Assembly: GCA_958299035.1 (NCBI GenBank)
Contig: CATQJL010000001.1
Location: 22,613,433 to 22,677,432, forward strand
Length of the DNA stretch: 64,000 bases
Source: Cylicocyclus nassatus
Lineage: Eukaryota; Nematoda; Chromadorea; Rhabditida; Strongylidae
Direction of reading: 5' to 3'
Part shown: in pieces, positions 44,986 to 58,060 of the stretch
How the letters are laid out: each line of letters opens with the position of its first letter
Numbering within the stretch: the stretch's first letter is position 1
Notes under the pieces: generated by a model
Database searches by the model: none
The model's input: only the letters and a program-made list of their open reading frames with translations
Told to the model about the DNA's origin: nothing
Position numbers and translations under genes: made by a program

Positions 44986-46048
44986 GGCAGTAGCTCGGCA
45001 AACCTCAACCTAGTCAAATTTGCGCTTACTTGGAGTTTTTCAATACGCTGATCCCGATCCACTTCTGAAAGCTTGAACGGCGAAAATAAGCGTTTTTCAA
45101 TGCCCTTCCCTTTAATATTGGACGAGTAGAGCAAGGCCGATGACGCTAAATCGTGGCGGGACCCAATGGTTATAGCATTGCGGCGGGCAGCCTCAAATGG
45201 TGAAAAGGAAATTGCCAACTCGTCCAGATGCGTGTAAGATTGGCCTGCGCGTGTAAGTTCGTGAGCGATTTTCTCGGCAGGGAAAGCATGTTGTGCAACC
45301 GGGTTTGCACTGTTTTCATAGTTGGGCGATAAGGAACCTACCGCGTTAAAATCCCGAGTTGTTGGATTTTGCCGATCCACTACCTTTAATGGACAGCTCG
45401 AAAAACACTGATGACAACCATACAAACAAAATTTCTATAGGACTATGAAGACAGTCATATTGATGCAGCACTTCCGACGCAAAGCAGTTTCATTTCAAAT
45501 CACCTGTATCACCTGTATCCCCGCTGATCATCGTGTTACCAGTGAAGCCTCCATTCGTCCCTGTCTCGGGCGATTGTTGACCAGTGTTTACGTACCGCAC
45601 CAGGAACACGTGGAACGCCCTGTTTCCAAATACAAGGTGAAAATTAGAGTAGCTTCGTAAGAAGTTATTTCCGTGCGACACCCTTGACGCAAGATTGCGT
45701 ATATGTCGCCGCGCACAAATAATGTGCATTTTTGAATCTTTAAACATGGTATCAGATGCATCAGATATGCTGGTTTCGGTAATTTGAACCGGAGTTTTAC
45801 AGCGTAACCTAAAAAATGTTATGGCAGTGCGGCACTTCCGACGCATTATTGTGTTTGAATCGCAGTTTTGACAAGCGACGCTGACGGCTGTAGCCCAAAA
45901 CATGAGATCCTTTCACAACTATTTCCAAATTCTTTGCAAGCTCCCACTGCTGGCACTTTTAAAGACATGAATTGACTAACAACAGCCTAACAATGATGCT
46001 TACAAATGATCCAGCACATCAGTTAGCCTGCCTACAGTACAATAAATT
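44986..46048. other. spacer; long non-significant minus frames
   Basis: The minus frames 44949-45425 and 45490-45903 are open but show no recognisable domain and contain repeat segments shared with 43380-43440. No gene is called. Confidence 0.35.
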
Positions 46049-46276
46049 CAGAGCTATCAACTGAAGTGTCGGGTGCACCAGCATTTCCATTTCCGTGATG
46101 GACTCTGCGTCTCTTCCACAAACATGCTCTCTGAGCACTTTCCCAGGACGAGAGTGGGAAAGGCGGAGCCTCAATCGATTGGAAGTGATTAGAGAGCATG
46201 TTCCGCGGAAGAGACGCAGAGTTCAGCGCAAGAGTGGAGATGCTGGTGTACCCGACACTTCAGTTGATAAGCCCTG
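46049..46276. mobile_element. palindromic MITE, GCTTATCAA family, copy 2
   Basis: CAGAGCTATCAACTGAAGTGTCG at the left is mirrored by CGACACTTCAGTTGATAAGC and CCTG at the right. The arms carry TGGACTCTGCGTCTCTTCC / its inverse and ACATGCTCTC. It shares the GTGGGAAAGGCGGAGCCTCA core with copy 1. Confidence 0.7.
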
Positions 46277-47513
<1,237 letters not shown>

Positions 47514-47633
47514 ACAACAAGATTTACATAGTTTGGATGGTTCAATACATTTCGAGGCAGATTGCTTAGATGATCCCGAAAAAATTTTGTCGGTTCTCGG
47601 ATAAAAAAGTCATTATCAATAACTACATATATA

Positions 47634-48312
47634 TAGGGTGTCCCAAAGAATGTTAACTGTTTGATCGTTAATAACTCTCTCGCTTTCATGTCTTTCGCCG
47701 AGCTTGAGGCACCATTGTGACCATTGTGTAGAGCGAGGATCAACTTAGATTTATAGTATGAGGAGAATCAAAGTTTGCTCTTCGTTACTGTAGGATTACG
47801 GTAGGAAATTCGACAAGGACTTTAGGCCGTTAAAGGCCATTTTCTGCTTTAAAACAGAGCCAAACAAGTCAAATCTCTTGTACTATAGTGATGGAAACCG
47901 CTGATTTTGAATATGAAATCCCCACTTCACTATGATGCTTTTTTTCAAAGTTAGGTAAGCTGTGATAATTGACTTCCCAGCATGTGTCAAGAATGTGGTT
48001 ATCCAGTGAAAAAAGCCGAAAACACTCGTAGAAAGTTGTGTAGTGGAATCAGCGTGCGCGAAAACCCTAGAACACGATTTTTCGGATTTTTTGAAAAAGA
48101 ATTGTCAGATGGCATATTTCACAACGGTTCCACATGCTGGAAGTTCTTACCGTAATCCTATAGTAACGAAGAGCGAGCGATGATTCGCTCCATACTATAA
48201 GTATGAGATAAACCTCGCTTTACAGAATGGTGCCTCAAGCTCGGCGAAAGACCTGAAAGCTAGGGAGTTATTAACGATCAAACAGTGTTAACATTTTTTT
48301 TGGGACACCCTG
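47634..48312. mobile_element. TA-target MITE, CAGGGTGTCC family, copy 3 (679 bp)
   Basis: The right end is GGGACACCCTG followed by TA (48313-48314). The left end reads TAGGGTGTCCC with TA at 47632-47633; its first base is T where the other copies have C. It shares the TTTGATCGTTAATAACTCTC block with copies 1 and 2, but the interior is more diverged. Confidence 0.8.
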
Positions 48313-48314
48313 TA

Positions 48315-49496
48315 CAAAAACAAACATTGCATAGCCAGGAGACTGCACTGCTGTTTGCAACAATTCTATTCCTCAAATTTTTTGAGAAACGCTGTAATCT
48401 ATTCGAATCGAGGGAACGTGGAACGAAAAAAAACCGTTTTGTTCCACTCATTCAAAACACAAGCAGAGCAGACGTAAACCTACAAAAACTGTTATATGAA
48501 TACATGTTGCAAAAAATGCAGGTACATAAACAAATGTCTCAGGACTTCAGCTAGTTACATTTACGATCAAATGAAAAAAAAAAACTAGAACCGCCTGACC
48601 ATTGTACATCGGATTAAACATTGACAAATATAAAAGGCAAAGACACAGATTATGCAATAGTTGGATTGAATTTGCATAAAGAAGCTAATTGCTCAACTCT
48701 GTTTAAGTCTCAATGGGAACTTGGAAGCAAAGGTTGAGGACCTCAACAGTTATTTTGATTTTGTAGTGGATAGTTCGCCATTTTTTCTCAAGACTCGATA
48801 ACTTGCCCGTATTTCGACGAAAGCCTGAAACGCAGCACATTGCATGCGGAAGAATACTTGATGGAGACAAGGTCAGTTTGAGCGCTATTATGTAAACTGG
48901 GTATACAAAAATTATTATAGGCTTACATCAAGAACATTACCCTTAAACGCATAAAGCTACGTAACCGCGAATTGAACATGTCTTGCAAGGAAGTAAAAGC
49001 CCGTATATTACCACCGAGAAGTCTGAAGAATTTAGAGTTTGGAGTAGCTCATGCTCGCATTGTATACGAGGTAGTGATGTATCTTCTTTACCCTCTCTGC
49101 ATTGGCTGGCTCAAAACAAACTTAAAAAAATGCATAAATGATTTACTTTTGAATAACATTGGCTCTATGATCGTATTTTCTCATGCTTCTACAAGTTTGA
49201 AAGCACTCGTATCAAGCCAATGATCAAATCTTAGCAAACTTTTGGCTACTGTGAAGGTTTCAAAAAGTCCACGAGGACAAAAAAGAATCATTAAAGGCGA
49301 ATGTAGACAGCTCTCTCTCATCCTCAAGATATCATCAGCGTCCCGCTAAACTGGTATATTATTCTACCCAGACGTTTTCTTCGACAAATTGCAGTAAATA
49401 AGATTAGTTTCGTCTTGAAATGTAAATTTTTATGTGCTAGCAGCAAGTATTGCGCAATATTTGTTAGAAACTATTTGTTTCTGTGCTAAAAGTCAA
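48315..49496. other. AT-rich spacer
   Basis: No gene is recognised. A frame at 48972-49223 (+) has hydrophobic residues but no known motif. Confidence 0.35.
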
Positions 49497-49600
49497 TAGT
49501 TTTTTATTTTAATGTTAGACTACCTTGTGTACCATACGACCCATCGATGATCGAAAAATAGGGAAGCGGGTACGGAGTCGTACGTTCGATATAAACGAGC
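49497..49600 (+). repeat. direct repeat DR, copy 1
   Basis: About 104 bp, from AGTTTTTTATTTTAATGTTAG through ACCCATCGATGATCGAAAAA to GTCGTACGTTCGATATAAAC. It recurs in the same orientation at 50927-51032 with only a few differences. The two copies flank 1.3 kb that holds a MITE and an inverted repeat. Confidence 0.8.
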
Positions 49601-49939
49601 CTGGCAATGAAAGTGCTAAAAGAAATCTTCACCGTATATAATAAACAAAAGTTTTCTCAAAGGGTTATTGCAACTTTTGCCTCTCTTTCAGCAGTTTCGA
49701 TTTTGAACCAAAGCTTTGATTGCTAGAGTACTGAGAACAATCGTTTGGAACGATCGTTTTCAGGTAGAACTAGACTTTATCAAATTACCAGATTCAATGA
49801 TCGTCCGTCCAAAGACAGACTATAGTTCTACGCACACTTTTGAATCTTGGCATATTTTGTTTGTTAAATGCCTAAGCGTTCACCAAGATTGATATAGTAT
49901 TTTATAGGCTACCGTTATAGCCAATTCCCCTTCACCTAA

Positions 49940-50392
49940 CAAGGGAATGGTCAGAAGTCGAAGTGGCCAATCCATACAAGCTGCATACCATTCAATGCAG
50001 CATAAAATGCTGATTTTAAATCTCTCTTCCTTACCTGCAGAGCGCCTTTGTAGGAGAAGTTATGAGCAGCTCTACTGCGAAAAAACCATATACAAAAAGT
50101 GCGAAATTAGGCACATTAGTGCTTTTTCAGCCTACCTCTAGGTACGAGTCATATGATGTGACCTAGTTGCATGTTTTAGTCCAACACCGAGCCGAGAATG
50201 ACTTTGTACGGCCAAGATTGCTCTTTACACGCACAATTCCTTAGCAAAATAATGATTTTTAACGGCTTATAATTTCGTCCACAAAAGCGCTCTGCAGATA
50301 AAGAAGGCAGACTTAGAGTCGGCGTTTAATGCGGCATCTAATGGTATGCAGCTTGTATGGATTGGCCACTTCGACTTCTGACCATTCCCTTG
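49940..50392. mobile_element. CAAGGGA-family palindromic MITE, copy 1 (453 bp)
   Basis: The ends CAAGGGAATGGTCAGAAGTC and the inverse GACTTCTGACCATTCCCTTG (20-bp perfect TIR) are flanked by TAA on both sides (49937-49939, 50393-50395). The arms include GAAGTGGCCAATCCATACAA and GCAGAGCGC blocks, and the whole is a long imperfect palindrome. It belongs with 60467-60927 and the larger 61573-63559. Non-coding. Confidence 0.85.
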
Positions 50393-50531
50393 TAAGTCTG
50401 TAACTGAGAATCATGGGATCTTTTTGCCCAAGCGCCTTATCATCTTGCAGGAGAAAGGCAAAAAGTATGAAATAACACCTAAACCAAAACGTCCACGTCA
50501 AACTTGAGCTCGAGACCAGCCACCACCGTGG

Positions 50532-50662
50532 GTAGGGGAACGAAAGCCGCCAGCTTCGGTCGCCTGCGCGGACTGCTGGTCCTGGGACGACATGCAACAA
50601 CGTTGCGAAGGGACCATTTAGCCGCGAAAGGCGGGTCAAACTGGCGGCTTTCGTTCCCCTAC
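50532..50662. repeat. perfect 22-bp inverted repeat in GC-rich context
   Basis: GTAGGGGAACGAAAGCCGCC plus AG (50532-50553) is exactly mirrored at 50641-50662, with an 87-bp spacer. Long frames on both strands (50313-50801 -, 50504-50758 +) overlap it and show no known domain. Probably a small foldback element. Confidence 0.75.
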
Positions 50663-50926
50663 CCCACCGAGTTACGTGCACTGAGTGAGTCGGAGTTTTT
50701 GACTGGAGGTAGTAGGTTAGACCAGGGCCCGGCACGAGTCGGTTTCTGGGGTTCCTAAAAACGAAGTCTCCTTTGACTTTCGAAAGTTTTACGAAGTCCA
50801 CTTTGACCTACTTGCTTAAGAAAAGATGGAAACAAGAAAGATTTATTAGACTGAAAGAAAAGACGTAAGATAGGAGTGAAAATCCAAATTGGAGCCGAAT
50901 ATTACGCATGCACAAGACTTTGGCAT

Positions 50927-51032
50927 TAGTTTTTTATTTTAATGTTAGACTACCTTGCGTACCATATGACCCATCGATGATCGAAAAATAGGGAAGCGGG
51001 CACGGAGTCGTACGTTCGATATAAACATGCCT
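50927..51032 (+). repeat. direct repeat DR, copy 2
   Basis: Second copy of the ~104-bp repeat at 49497-49600. It shares CATCGATGATCGAAAAATAG and GGAGTCGTACGTTCGATATA. Sequence on either side of the two copies is unrelated. Confidence 0.8.
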
Positions 51033-53166
51033 CCATTTCTTCTCGCGATATCTAACGAGAAGAAATGAAGGCAAAAAACAAAGGAAAGGCAATGATGTGA
51101 GAATGTCTTCATGCTCAGGGATAGATTTTTGACCGGGGAATCCGTCCATGTTAAAAAGATCCAAAACTCATGTGAAGTGACGAAAATATATGCTCCAGAC
51201 GATCTCATATCTGGAGCCGTCTGGAGACGATATAATTTTGGAAAAGGTATTACTTCACATATGTTTTCAAATCTTCTTACATAATAGATTCGCAAGTATG
51301 TTCTATACATACAGTTCAATTTTGTCATCATATGCTTGCGTGTGCGCTGTAAACAAGAAACTGTTTATTTAAGGCTTGCTTTCAAATCGCGCGCACTTTT
51401 CGCCATGCACGATAGAGCATGTCAATCATGTGATAACCTGTCCGAAAAGCCTGTGCTCGACTAAATGGCGCTTATTCTTAGTGCTCGGTTCCGGCTCGTC
51501 AAAACGATATCCCCTTTGCTGTTTGCTTCAAAAACGAAGTCCAGCCTGCTCTCAGACGATCTGTGCCGAATTAGACCCGCATAAATCAAGAAACGGCGTG
51601 AGCTTATTAGTTATGGCAATGCACTCGTCTTTTCTATCAATCTGTGAATTCTTATTCGATAATCAGCAGACATTCAATGTTTTGCGCGCGCCTAGGAATG
51701 TTGAGCGTCTTCGCGCATGGAAACAACACCTGACGGGCTGTGATTTGCGCAAACCGTCTGAGTGTTCTTAGATATTTCAAACAAGAGCACATACAATCTC
51801 CAGACTTCTTCGTCATGCAGGTGACGCAATCTTTGTCTTACAGATACTGTCGTATGTTCTATTGCAAATCAAACGCCGCCGTGATTCCGCAAGTCTAATT
51901 TTCGCACTCACGCTCTGAATTCGCTGTTTCACTCTTCTGCGCATCCATTCCGCACAAACAAAGCATTATTAGAAGCAAATTTCAAACAGCTAAAGCGGTG
52001 TCATCGGATGACCATCTCAAAGCTGCGGCGGTTCGAAAAGTGATTTAACGCAGACAAATGGATTCTCTGCGAGCAAGAGCGCAAAAGTACGCTGTAGCAG
52101 TAGGCTGCTTGGTGAATCCCTAAAGAGAGGGACAAAGTACCATTCTGCATTATGTGCATGGATAGGTTTGGTAGCGAAAAGCGTGATTTTGCGAAATGCA
52201 ATCAAAAGAGTGCTTTTTGACTTGTATTAGATTGTCACAAAAATAACGTGGCATTGCATCCTGCGTTGAGCAGGATAGACACCAAAAAGTGATTAAAATA
52301 CCAGTTGGTGAAACAAGGTAAGTTCTACAAAAATCACAAACTTGAGCGGAAACATTCTTCCAACTGGAGGTCGTCAAAATATTTTTAAAAAATGAACGTA
52401 CGAAAACGTACTTTTCCTTTTTGAACTTTACAGTTACAATTACAACTTTACAGTGTACAGTTTGTTAGATTCACCCTTGACTAGAATGAGGAAGACACGA
52501 ATAGGCTAAAAAATACGAAAATGACGCCATTTCAGCTTTTTGCAGTAAACTTGGCATTTCTCGAATCCTAACGCTTGTAGAAAACGGAAGATTCGTGGTT
52601 ATACTTCCTAATCCCAAATTTGTTCACAATTTCAATTGACTAAAAGGACAGACGTCAAACTTGTAATCTCGATTCATAGCCTCAAAAGGATTACGAAACT
52701 TGCATGAGAAGTATTTGATGTAGCAAGCATGCGCGTGAGCAAGTAGAAGATATCTATATTTTCTTGAAACGAATTTTTCAATTTTTCATGCGCTCTTAGA
52801 GCATGGAAGTCTTCAAATTCCAAGTAGATTGATTTTGCGACCATCATTGCTTTTGTAAAGTTAATTTGCTCTATATCATAGCAACCATTTCACTTTTATC
52901 TAAACCATAGCGCAACCATAACTGCGTGATAGCCCAAGGTGAGGCATTGCTTTTTGAACAACCTAGCACAACAGTTTAGGAGATTCTGATTAGTGCTCCC
53001 TTGGAGACAGTAAAACCATTTTCTTGAAATAGGCGAATTTAATTACAGTGAGCTTGTTCTGGATTTCCTCTTTACCTATCAACATCGCACAAAGAGCAGG
53101 GAGATTAACAGCGTCATAAGTGCAAATGGAAAGCGTAGAAACGTATATTGATCAGAAGTTGAACTG
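51033..53166. other. spacer; possible THAP-like relic near 51680-51810
   Basis: No intact gene is recognised. In the + frame 51376-51771, the last residues APRNVERLRAWKQHLTGCDL and RKPSEC, followed in another frame by LRYFKQEHIQSPDF, are loosely like the second half of a THAP zinc finger (W..L...P...C...HF). The first Cys pair is not identified, and a frameshift would be needed. Confidence 0.2.
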
Positions 53167-53168
53167 TA

Positions 53169-53721
53169 CAGGGTGCGCCACAATTATTTGCGCGTGTATT
53201 ATTAAGCGCGAACATAAGAAGGGCGCAGCCAGCGGTCAAGCTTGATATTGTTTTCTTGGTTCTACAACATTGTATCCTGGTTGAAAATAGTAAAATTGCC
53301 TGTTTTGCTTTTCGGTAAAAATTCAAAATATTTCTCTGACTTTGTCGCGTGCTGCACGCGGGTAGAGGCTCACAAACTTGCCAGTATGTATCTTTTCAGT
53401 GATCGCTTCTTCCAGGCGAATATTTCGCCATAAACTAGGTCTAATCTTTGACTTTAAGATCACCGAGGTTCGCAATTTTCAAAAACATCCAAAACACAAA
53501 TTTTGACTGTTTAATAGTTTGCGTCAGCTTGCGTTTTTTCTGTCACAAACATTGCTTTTTGCAATTCTTACTCTTCTAAATACCGATTAGGGATCTTGAT
53601 AGTGCTTTTTGCAGAGCATGCTTACGGCATTCTGTGACATTAAATCCAAACGAAATCTCTTATAGACGTTGTTGTGGCATTATTTTAAATATTTTGGCGC
53701 AAATAATTTTGGCGCACCCTG
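53169..53721. mobile_element. 553-bp TA-target TIR element, CAGGGTGCGCCA type
   Basis: CAGGGTGCGCCACAATTATT at the left and the inverse of CAGGGTGCGCCAAAATTATT at the right, with TA outside (53167-53168, 53722-53723). It is distinct from the CAGGGTGTCC and CAGGGTGCRGC families but has the same end style. Non-coding. Confidence 0.8.
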
Positions 53722-54111
53722 TAGACGGTTAGCTACAGTTTTAGAAGGAAGTCCAGAATTTAGTGGCGCGATATCCCCAGTAGTCAATTTGTGGAGTTGA
53801 TCTTGCTCCGCAAATGACAACTTCATTACTCTCATTTTTTTGTCTGGCTTGTGTCTTGTTTTTTTCGTTATAAAGCATTTCGCCGCTTTGCTCACGCGCA
53901 TTGTGGCAGTGAAATCCACGGGAAAAAGTAATGTGGCGTACCATAGTAATGCACGAGCTCCTCTCAGTTTTACTTAACCGAACCTCATTCAGAGGCACTA
54001 GTTTCCAGTTGATGCGTTATACGCCAACTGAAAAAGACTGTGTTTCACTCAGTTTTGCTAGCTTCAGTTTTTGGTGATTTAGATCGCTTAAATGTTATCA
54101 TTGCTCTCAAA
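53722..54111. other. spacer; unrecognised minus frame
   Basis: The minus frame 53680-53919 (DFTATMRVSKAAKCFITKKT and on) runs into the MITE TIR and has no recognised domain. Confidence 0.3.
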
Positions 54112-54619
54112 GGGTTATTTCAGACTGCCGCACTGACTGCAGCAGACTGCAGCAGACTGCAGCTGACTGCACTGACTGCAGCAGACTGCAGCTGACTGCA
54201 GCTGACCGCACTGACCGCACCGGTCGCAGCCTCTTTTCTCAAAAGAAAACAACCGCGATTACCAAAACAGCGTGATTTACGCATAAGAAGATCATAAGTT
54301 TTATTGGAATTCTTCTCAATCAAATTTTTGCGATAGTTTTCTTTGGTATGTTCGCATTTGTTACAATTCCTCCTATCATTGCATATACCTGTTTTGTAAC
54401 ATTATAAACCGTTTCTCTTTTGCTTTTACGTATATATTGTTGTTGTTTGTTTAAACCACAACTATTTATCCTCTCCGCCTGCATGCTACAGCCGCTGCGG
54501 TCGTTGCGGTCAGTGCGGTCAGCTGCAGTCTGCTGCAGTCAGTGCACAGCTGCAGTCTGCTGCAGTCTGTTGCGGTCAGTGCAGACTGCTGCAGTCAGTG
54601 CGGCAGTATGAAACAACCC
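54112..54619. mobile_element. 508-bp foldback element with CTGCAG-repeat arms
   Basis: The ends are GGGTTATTTCAGACTGCCGC and the inverse of GGGTTGTTTCATACTGCCGC. Inside each end is a run of 9-11-bp units built on GACTGCAGC / GACTGCACT / GACCGCACT (54126-54230, inverted at 54490-54605). The arms are inverted tandem arrays of unequal unit order around a 250-bp AT-rich middle. AAA occurs on both sides (54109-54111, 54620-54622) and may be a 3-bp duplication. No coding capacity. Confidence 0.8.
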
Positions 54620-55893
54620 AAACTTTTCAAAAAGGTTTCTTCTTACGATGCACTTCATCCTTTTCTTCTCTGTTCTAGAAAATTGTTTCATTGAGAAGAA
54701 TAGTATGCTATTGTAGAATACTGTTGGCGCCAATAAAAATCATTCAGTCTAGCAACTCCAACGCTTTCAATAATGATTGTTTTTGCTATAAGCAAAAAAA
54801 AAATAATTCTCATTGAGTAGTGGTGTTTACAAATGGTTTAGAGAGCAACCTCTGATGTCACTAGTCAGAGTATTTGTCACCTTTACACCTACTACTAATC
54901 CCGTTAAAAAGCGCTCTTGTATCTGATCACGAAACTTGTCGACTGCAAGAATTCGACGAATTATTTTATTTGTGTATCATTTAAATCTTACTTATTTTAG
55001 AGCTACGAATTTATTGAAGACGAAATACGATCCAGCTACCACCCGCAAAATTTCTTCTGTTTCTCGGTTGACAAGAAAGCCAAAGAAGATTTGTACTCCA
55101 AGATATCTAGGCTGTCGAAATGTCTACCCAACGTAATCATAAACCCAAGTAGGTTTCATTACCAAAGGTTCAAAAAGAGGAATGAGCTGCGTTGGTCAGC
55201 TTATTGAGTTCTCGAGTCAGAATTCTGTAATGTTTCTTGACTGGACTGTAGCTGAGAGCATCAAACACAGACAAGTAATAACTTTTGTAGCGATAGGCTT
55301 TTACCTTTCCGTATTCGTTGCATATGTCCTTCAGATGAGATTTAACTAGAAAGTGCAATCTTGCTCGCAGGACCCAGCACAGGTGGCACTTAGACAGGCT
55401 CATGTTTTTGTATAGAGGAAAGCGCAAAAATATCGATTTTGCGGGGTCACTAGTTTTGCACTCGATTCATTTTGGTAGAAAATTACTAGCCCAGAACCAT
55501 AATCTTCACAATCAAAAGACGTGTTACATTCCTATTAATCCAACGAAGTCTTGTCTCTTCTCTGAAAGAAGATTTTCATGTCGCACGTCATATTTCACAG
55601 TCCCTTAATCTCTCACCCTCTTTTTTATTCTATCTTTTCATCTTGCACGCGCAAGGTTCCTCTTTTATCAGTCCACTTTTGCAAAGGCAACAGTACCCTT
55701 AGTGGAAACGTGGATATACAAAGCCGTTTCTTGTTTGAATATTTGGCTTGTTTGCAACAAATATGCAATGATATAAAATTAATTGTAATGTTTAAAATAT
55801 TCTGACGTTTTGTGAAACAAATGAATAGCAAACTCTTTAGTGAGTTAGTTAGCCCTTCTGCCACCTTGAACCAGTTGAGGTGGCCTAAGACTA
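54620..55893. other. spacer; one unrecognised minus frame
   Basis: The minus frame 55170-55427 (85 codons; SLSKCHLCWVLRARLHFLVK, then basic/aromatic residues) looks protein-like but matches no family I recognise. Nothing else is seen. Confidence 0.3.
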
Positions 55894-56040
55894 CAGGACT
55901 TATTAATTGCTCGGGTGCACAAGCAATCGCTCCCGCGCGGCCGCTCTGCCTAGACTCTGCTCCTTTTTTCGCGAACATGCTCTCTTATCACTTTCTCACC
56001 ACGAGCGTGGGAAAGGCAGGAACTTGAATCGCTAGTCAAG
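55894..56040. mobile_element. palindromic MITE, GCTTATCAA family, copy 3, truncated
   Basis: CAGGACTTATTAATTGCTCG after TA, GCGAACATGCTCTCTTATCA and GAGCGTGGGAAAGGC match copies 1 and 2. The right arm is lost or diverged. Confidence 0.5.
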
Positions 56041-58060
56041 CATGCGAATTTAACTAGCATGTTTATGAAATAGGTGGACTTCCACGATTTAGTTTCTCAG
56101 TCCTTGATTCTGAATACAAAAACCTCATGCCTTTTCGCTGTACCGAAGCGGCAATTTGCGTTGCGACTTGGTCATTAGCTTGATAGGGGATTCTAGTACT
56201 GGAGGCTGACAAAAGCCCAAGACCTTTGAGTCACAGACGGTGGTTAGCACAGTGACAACCGCTCGACACACATGGTGTGTCAAGATTCAACACACCATAT
56301 GTGTCATTGAAATGGCTACTATTTTGTGTCAAACCCACCCCGGTGTCTTCTTTTCCTTTATGCTGGATCTAGATACAACTTTCACTGTTTTTGCCAGCAT
56401 TCCAGCGTTACTGTATGTACTGTAATGGAATTGTGCGGTTTTTATCCAGAAAATGTTGACTTTTCCGTGAAATGCCTTGGTCATCAATGTGTTAATACTT
56501 ACAGTTTACAAATAGTCGTGACTGCTGGCTCAATCCCGCTTTAACCCCAAAGTGCTCGCCGAAGATAGCTGGTGCCAGTAAAGAAAATACGAACAGCATT
56601 CCTTCTATTCGTTTCTGTTCTGTTCATTACGTTCAATGTTCATCTTGTGTCTTGTTCTTTTTTTCTTGTTCTTTCTTCTCCATCGTATTTCAAAGGCAAT
56701 GCCGCATGTTCTGCAAAACCAACAAAGATTTCGCTCTGTGTCCTAGATCTTGCTGAAACTTGATTGTCGTGAACCAATTCTAGTTTTTAAGCTGCTACCT
56801 AAACATAACATGAGTACTTATATGTGAGAATCTTTCACAAATTACGCGATTCCATACGCCATTGCATCAAAGTCGAGATGAAAATGTAAAAAAACGCGCG
56901 ACAAAGCAAAACAAGCTGTCCAAGGTAGCATTTGAAAAATCGCAAAAATTGATCGACGTAAAGTTTGGAAGCAAAATTTAAAAAATTAGGTACGGATTCA
57001 GATTTTTGTTCAAACGATAGTAAATGCCCCATAAAACATATATAAATCTTCTGTTTTTTTTTCGTTACAAATTCATTCAAAGGCAGTGTCTCATCTAAGT
57101 TAAGGTCGCATGGATCTTCACATATTCTATTATAGGGATCTCTAAATAAGGTATTACAACAAGTCCCACTCAATTTGATACCCACCACGCATAGAAAAAT
57201 TCGTTCAAAGTGGTACGCGTAGAGCGATTTGGTACGCGCGGACGACTCCTTCGGTCTCCTCCCTTACGCTTTTGAACATATCCCTCCACTTGGCATCCCA
57301 CCTCTCCTCTGTTGCTGCCACTGTGGCTGAGGCTGAAGTTGAAAGGCACAACTCGTTTACGTTGCTTCCGCGGGGCCTCCAGAAAACGGGGTTTTTGAAG
57401 ACTTCGTGCGATTTCAAGCCCTACATTGCTAAACAAGATCCGACAGGCTTGCAAAATGCAAAAATTTCGGCGACTAAATTTTGGTGAGACAGTGCCTTTA
57501 ACGAAAAGGCATGGTTTTGCTGGAAAGGTGTTAGACTATTTCTACAACGTACGACATACTGTTGCAAGTACAACAAAAACATTCAGCTCTTCAAAGCTTA
57601 GTTAACAAAGAGCGCCAAGTTTAGCATGAAACCCGAGAGAAGGAACATATTCTTACTTTTAGTTGCTTTTTTATTGAGTTTCCATTAAAAAAAGCTAATT
57701 TAGCTTTTAGTGATTGAACAATACTGCCTGACCAAATTGGAATTTCGCACAATCTTTATAGGCGAAGTGAATTTATGATTTGAATTTTTCAAAAAAAGCT
57801 TCCAAACTCCAAGCTAATCAAACTTGTTGTTCAAGTATGCAACTATCATCTTGTAGTGGTGTCTTTCCTCTATCGTGTGCTGTGTTTGTCACAATTCTGA
57901 TAAAGCTTGCAATAGTAGCGTGAGAAAGTGCATCAATCATGACCAATCAATAAACAAAGTTCCAATCTTTACAACAAAGTAAGCCACGTGTCAAAACCTC
58001 CATCTTACACGTCTTTTATGAGGTAGGAAGGACAATAAACATTTGTAAACGCTTCTGCAT
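56041..58060. other. spacer; one GC-richer unrecognised minus frame
   Basis: The minus frame 57205-57417 (SHEVFKNPVFWRPRGSNVNE ... EERWDAKWRDMFKSVREETE) is more GC-rich than its surroundings and could be an exon or transposon fragment, but I recognise no domain. The rest is AT-rich without features. Confidence 0.3.

Noticed and set aside
50313..50801. 162-codon minus frame and 84-codon plus frame
   Set aside because: Both overlap an inverted repeat and a MITE end and show no known domain.
49497..51032. LTR retrotransposon with ~104-bp LTRs
   Set aside because: No gag or pol coding sequence, primer-binding site or target duplication was found between or outside the repeats.
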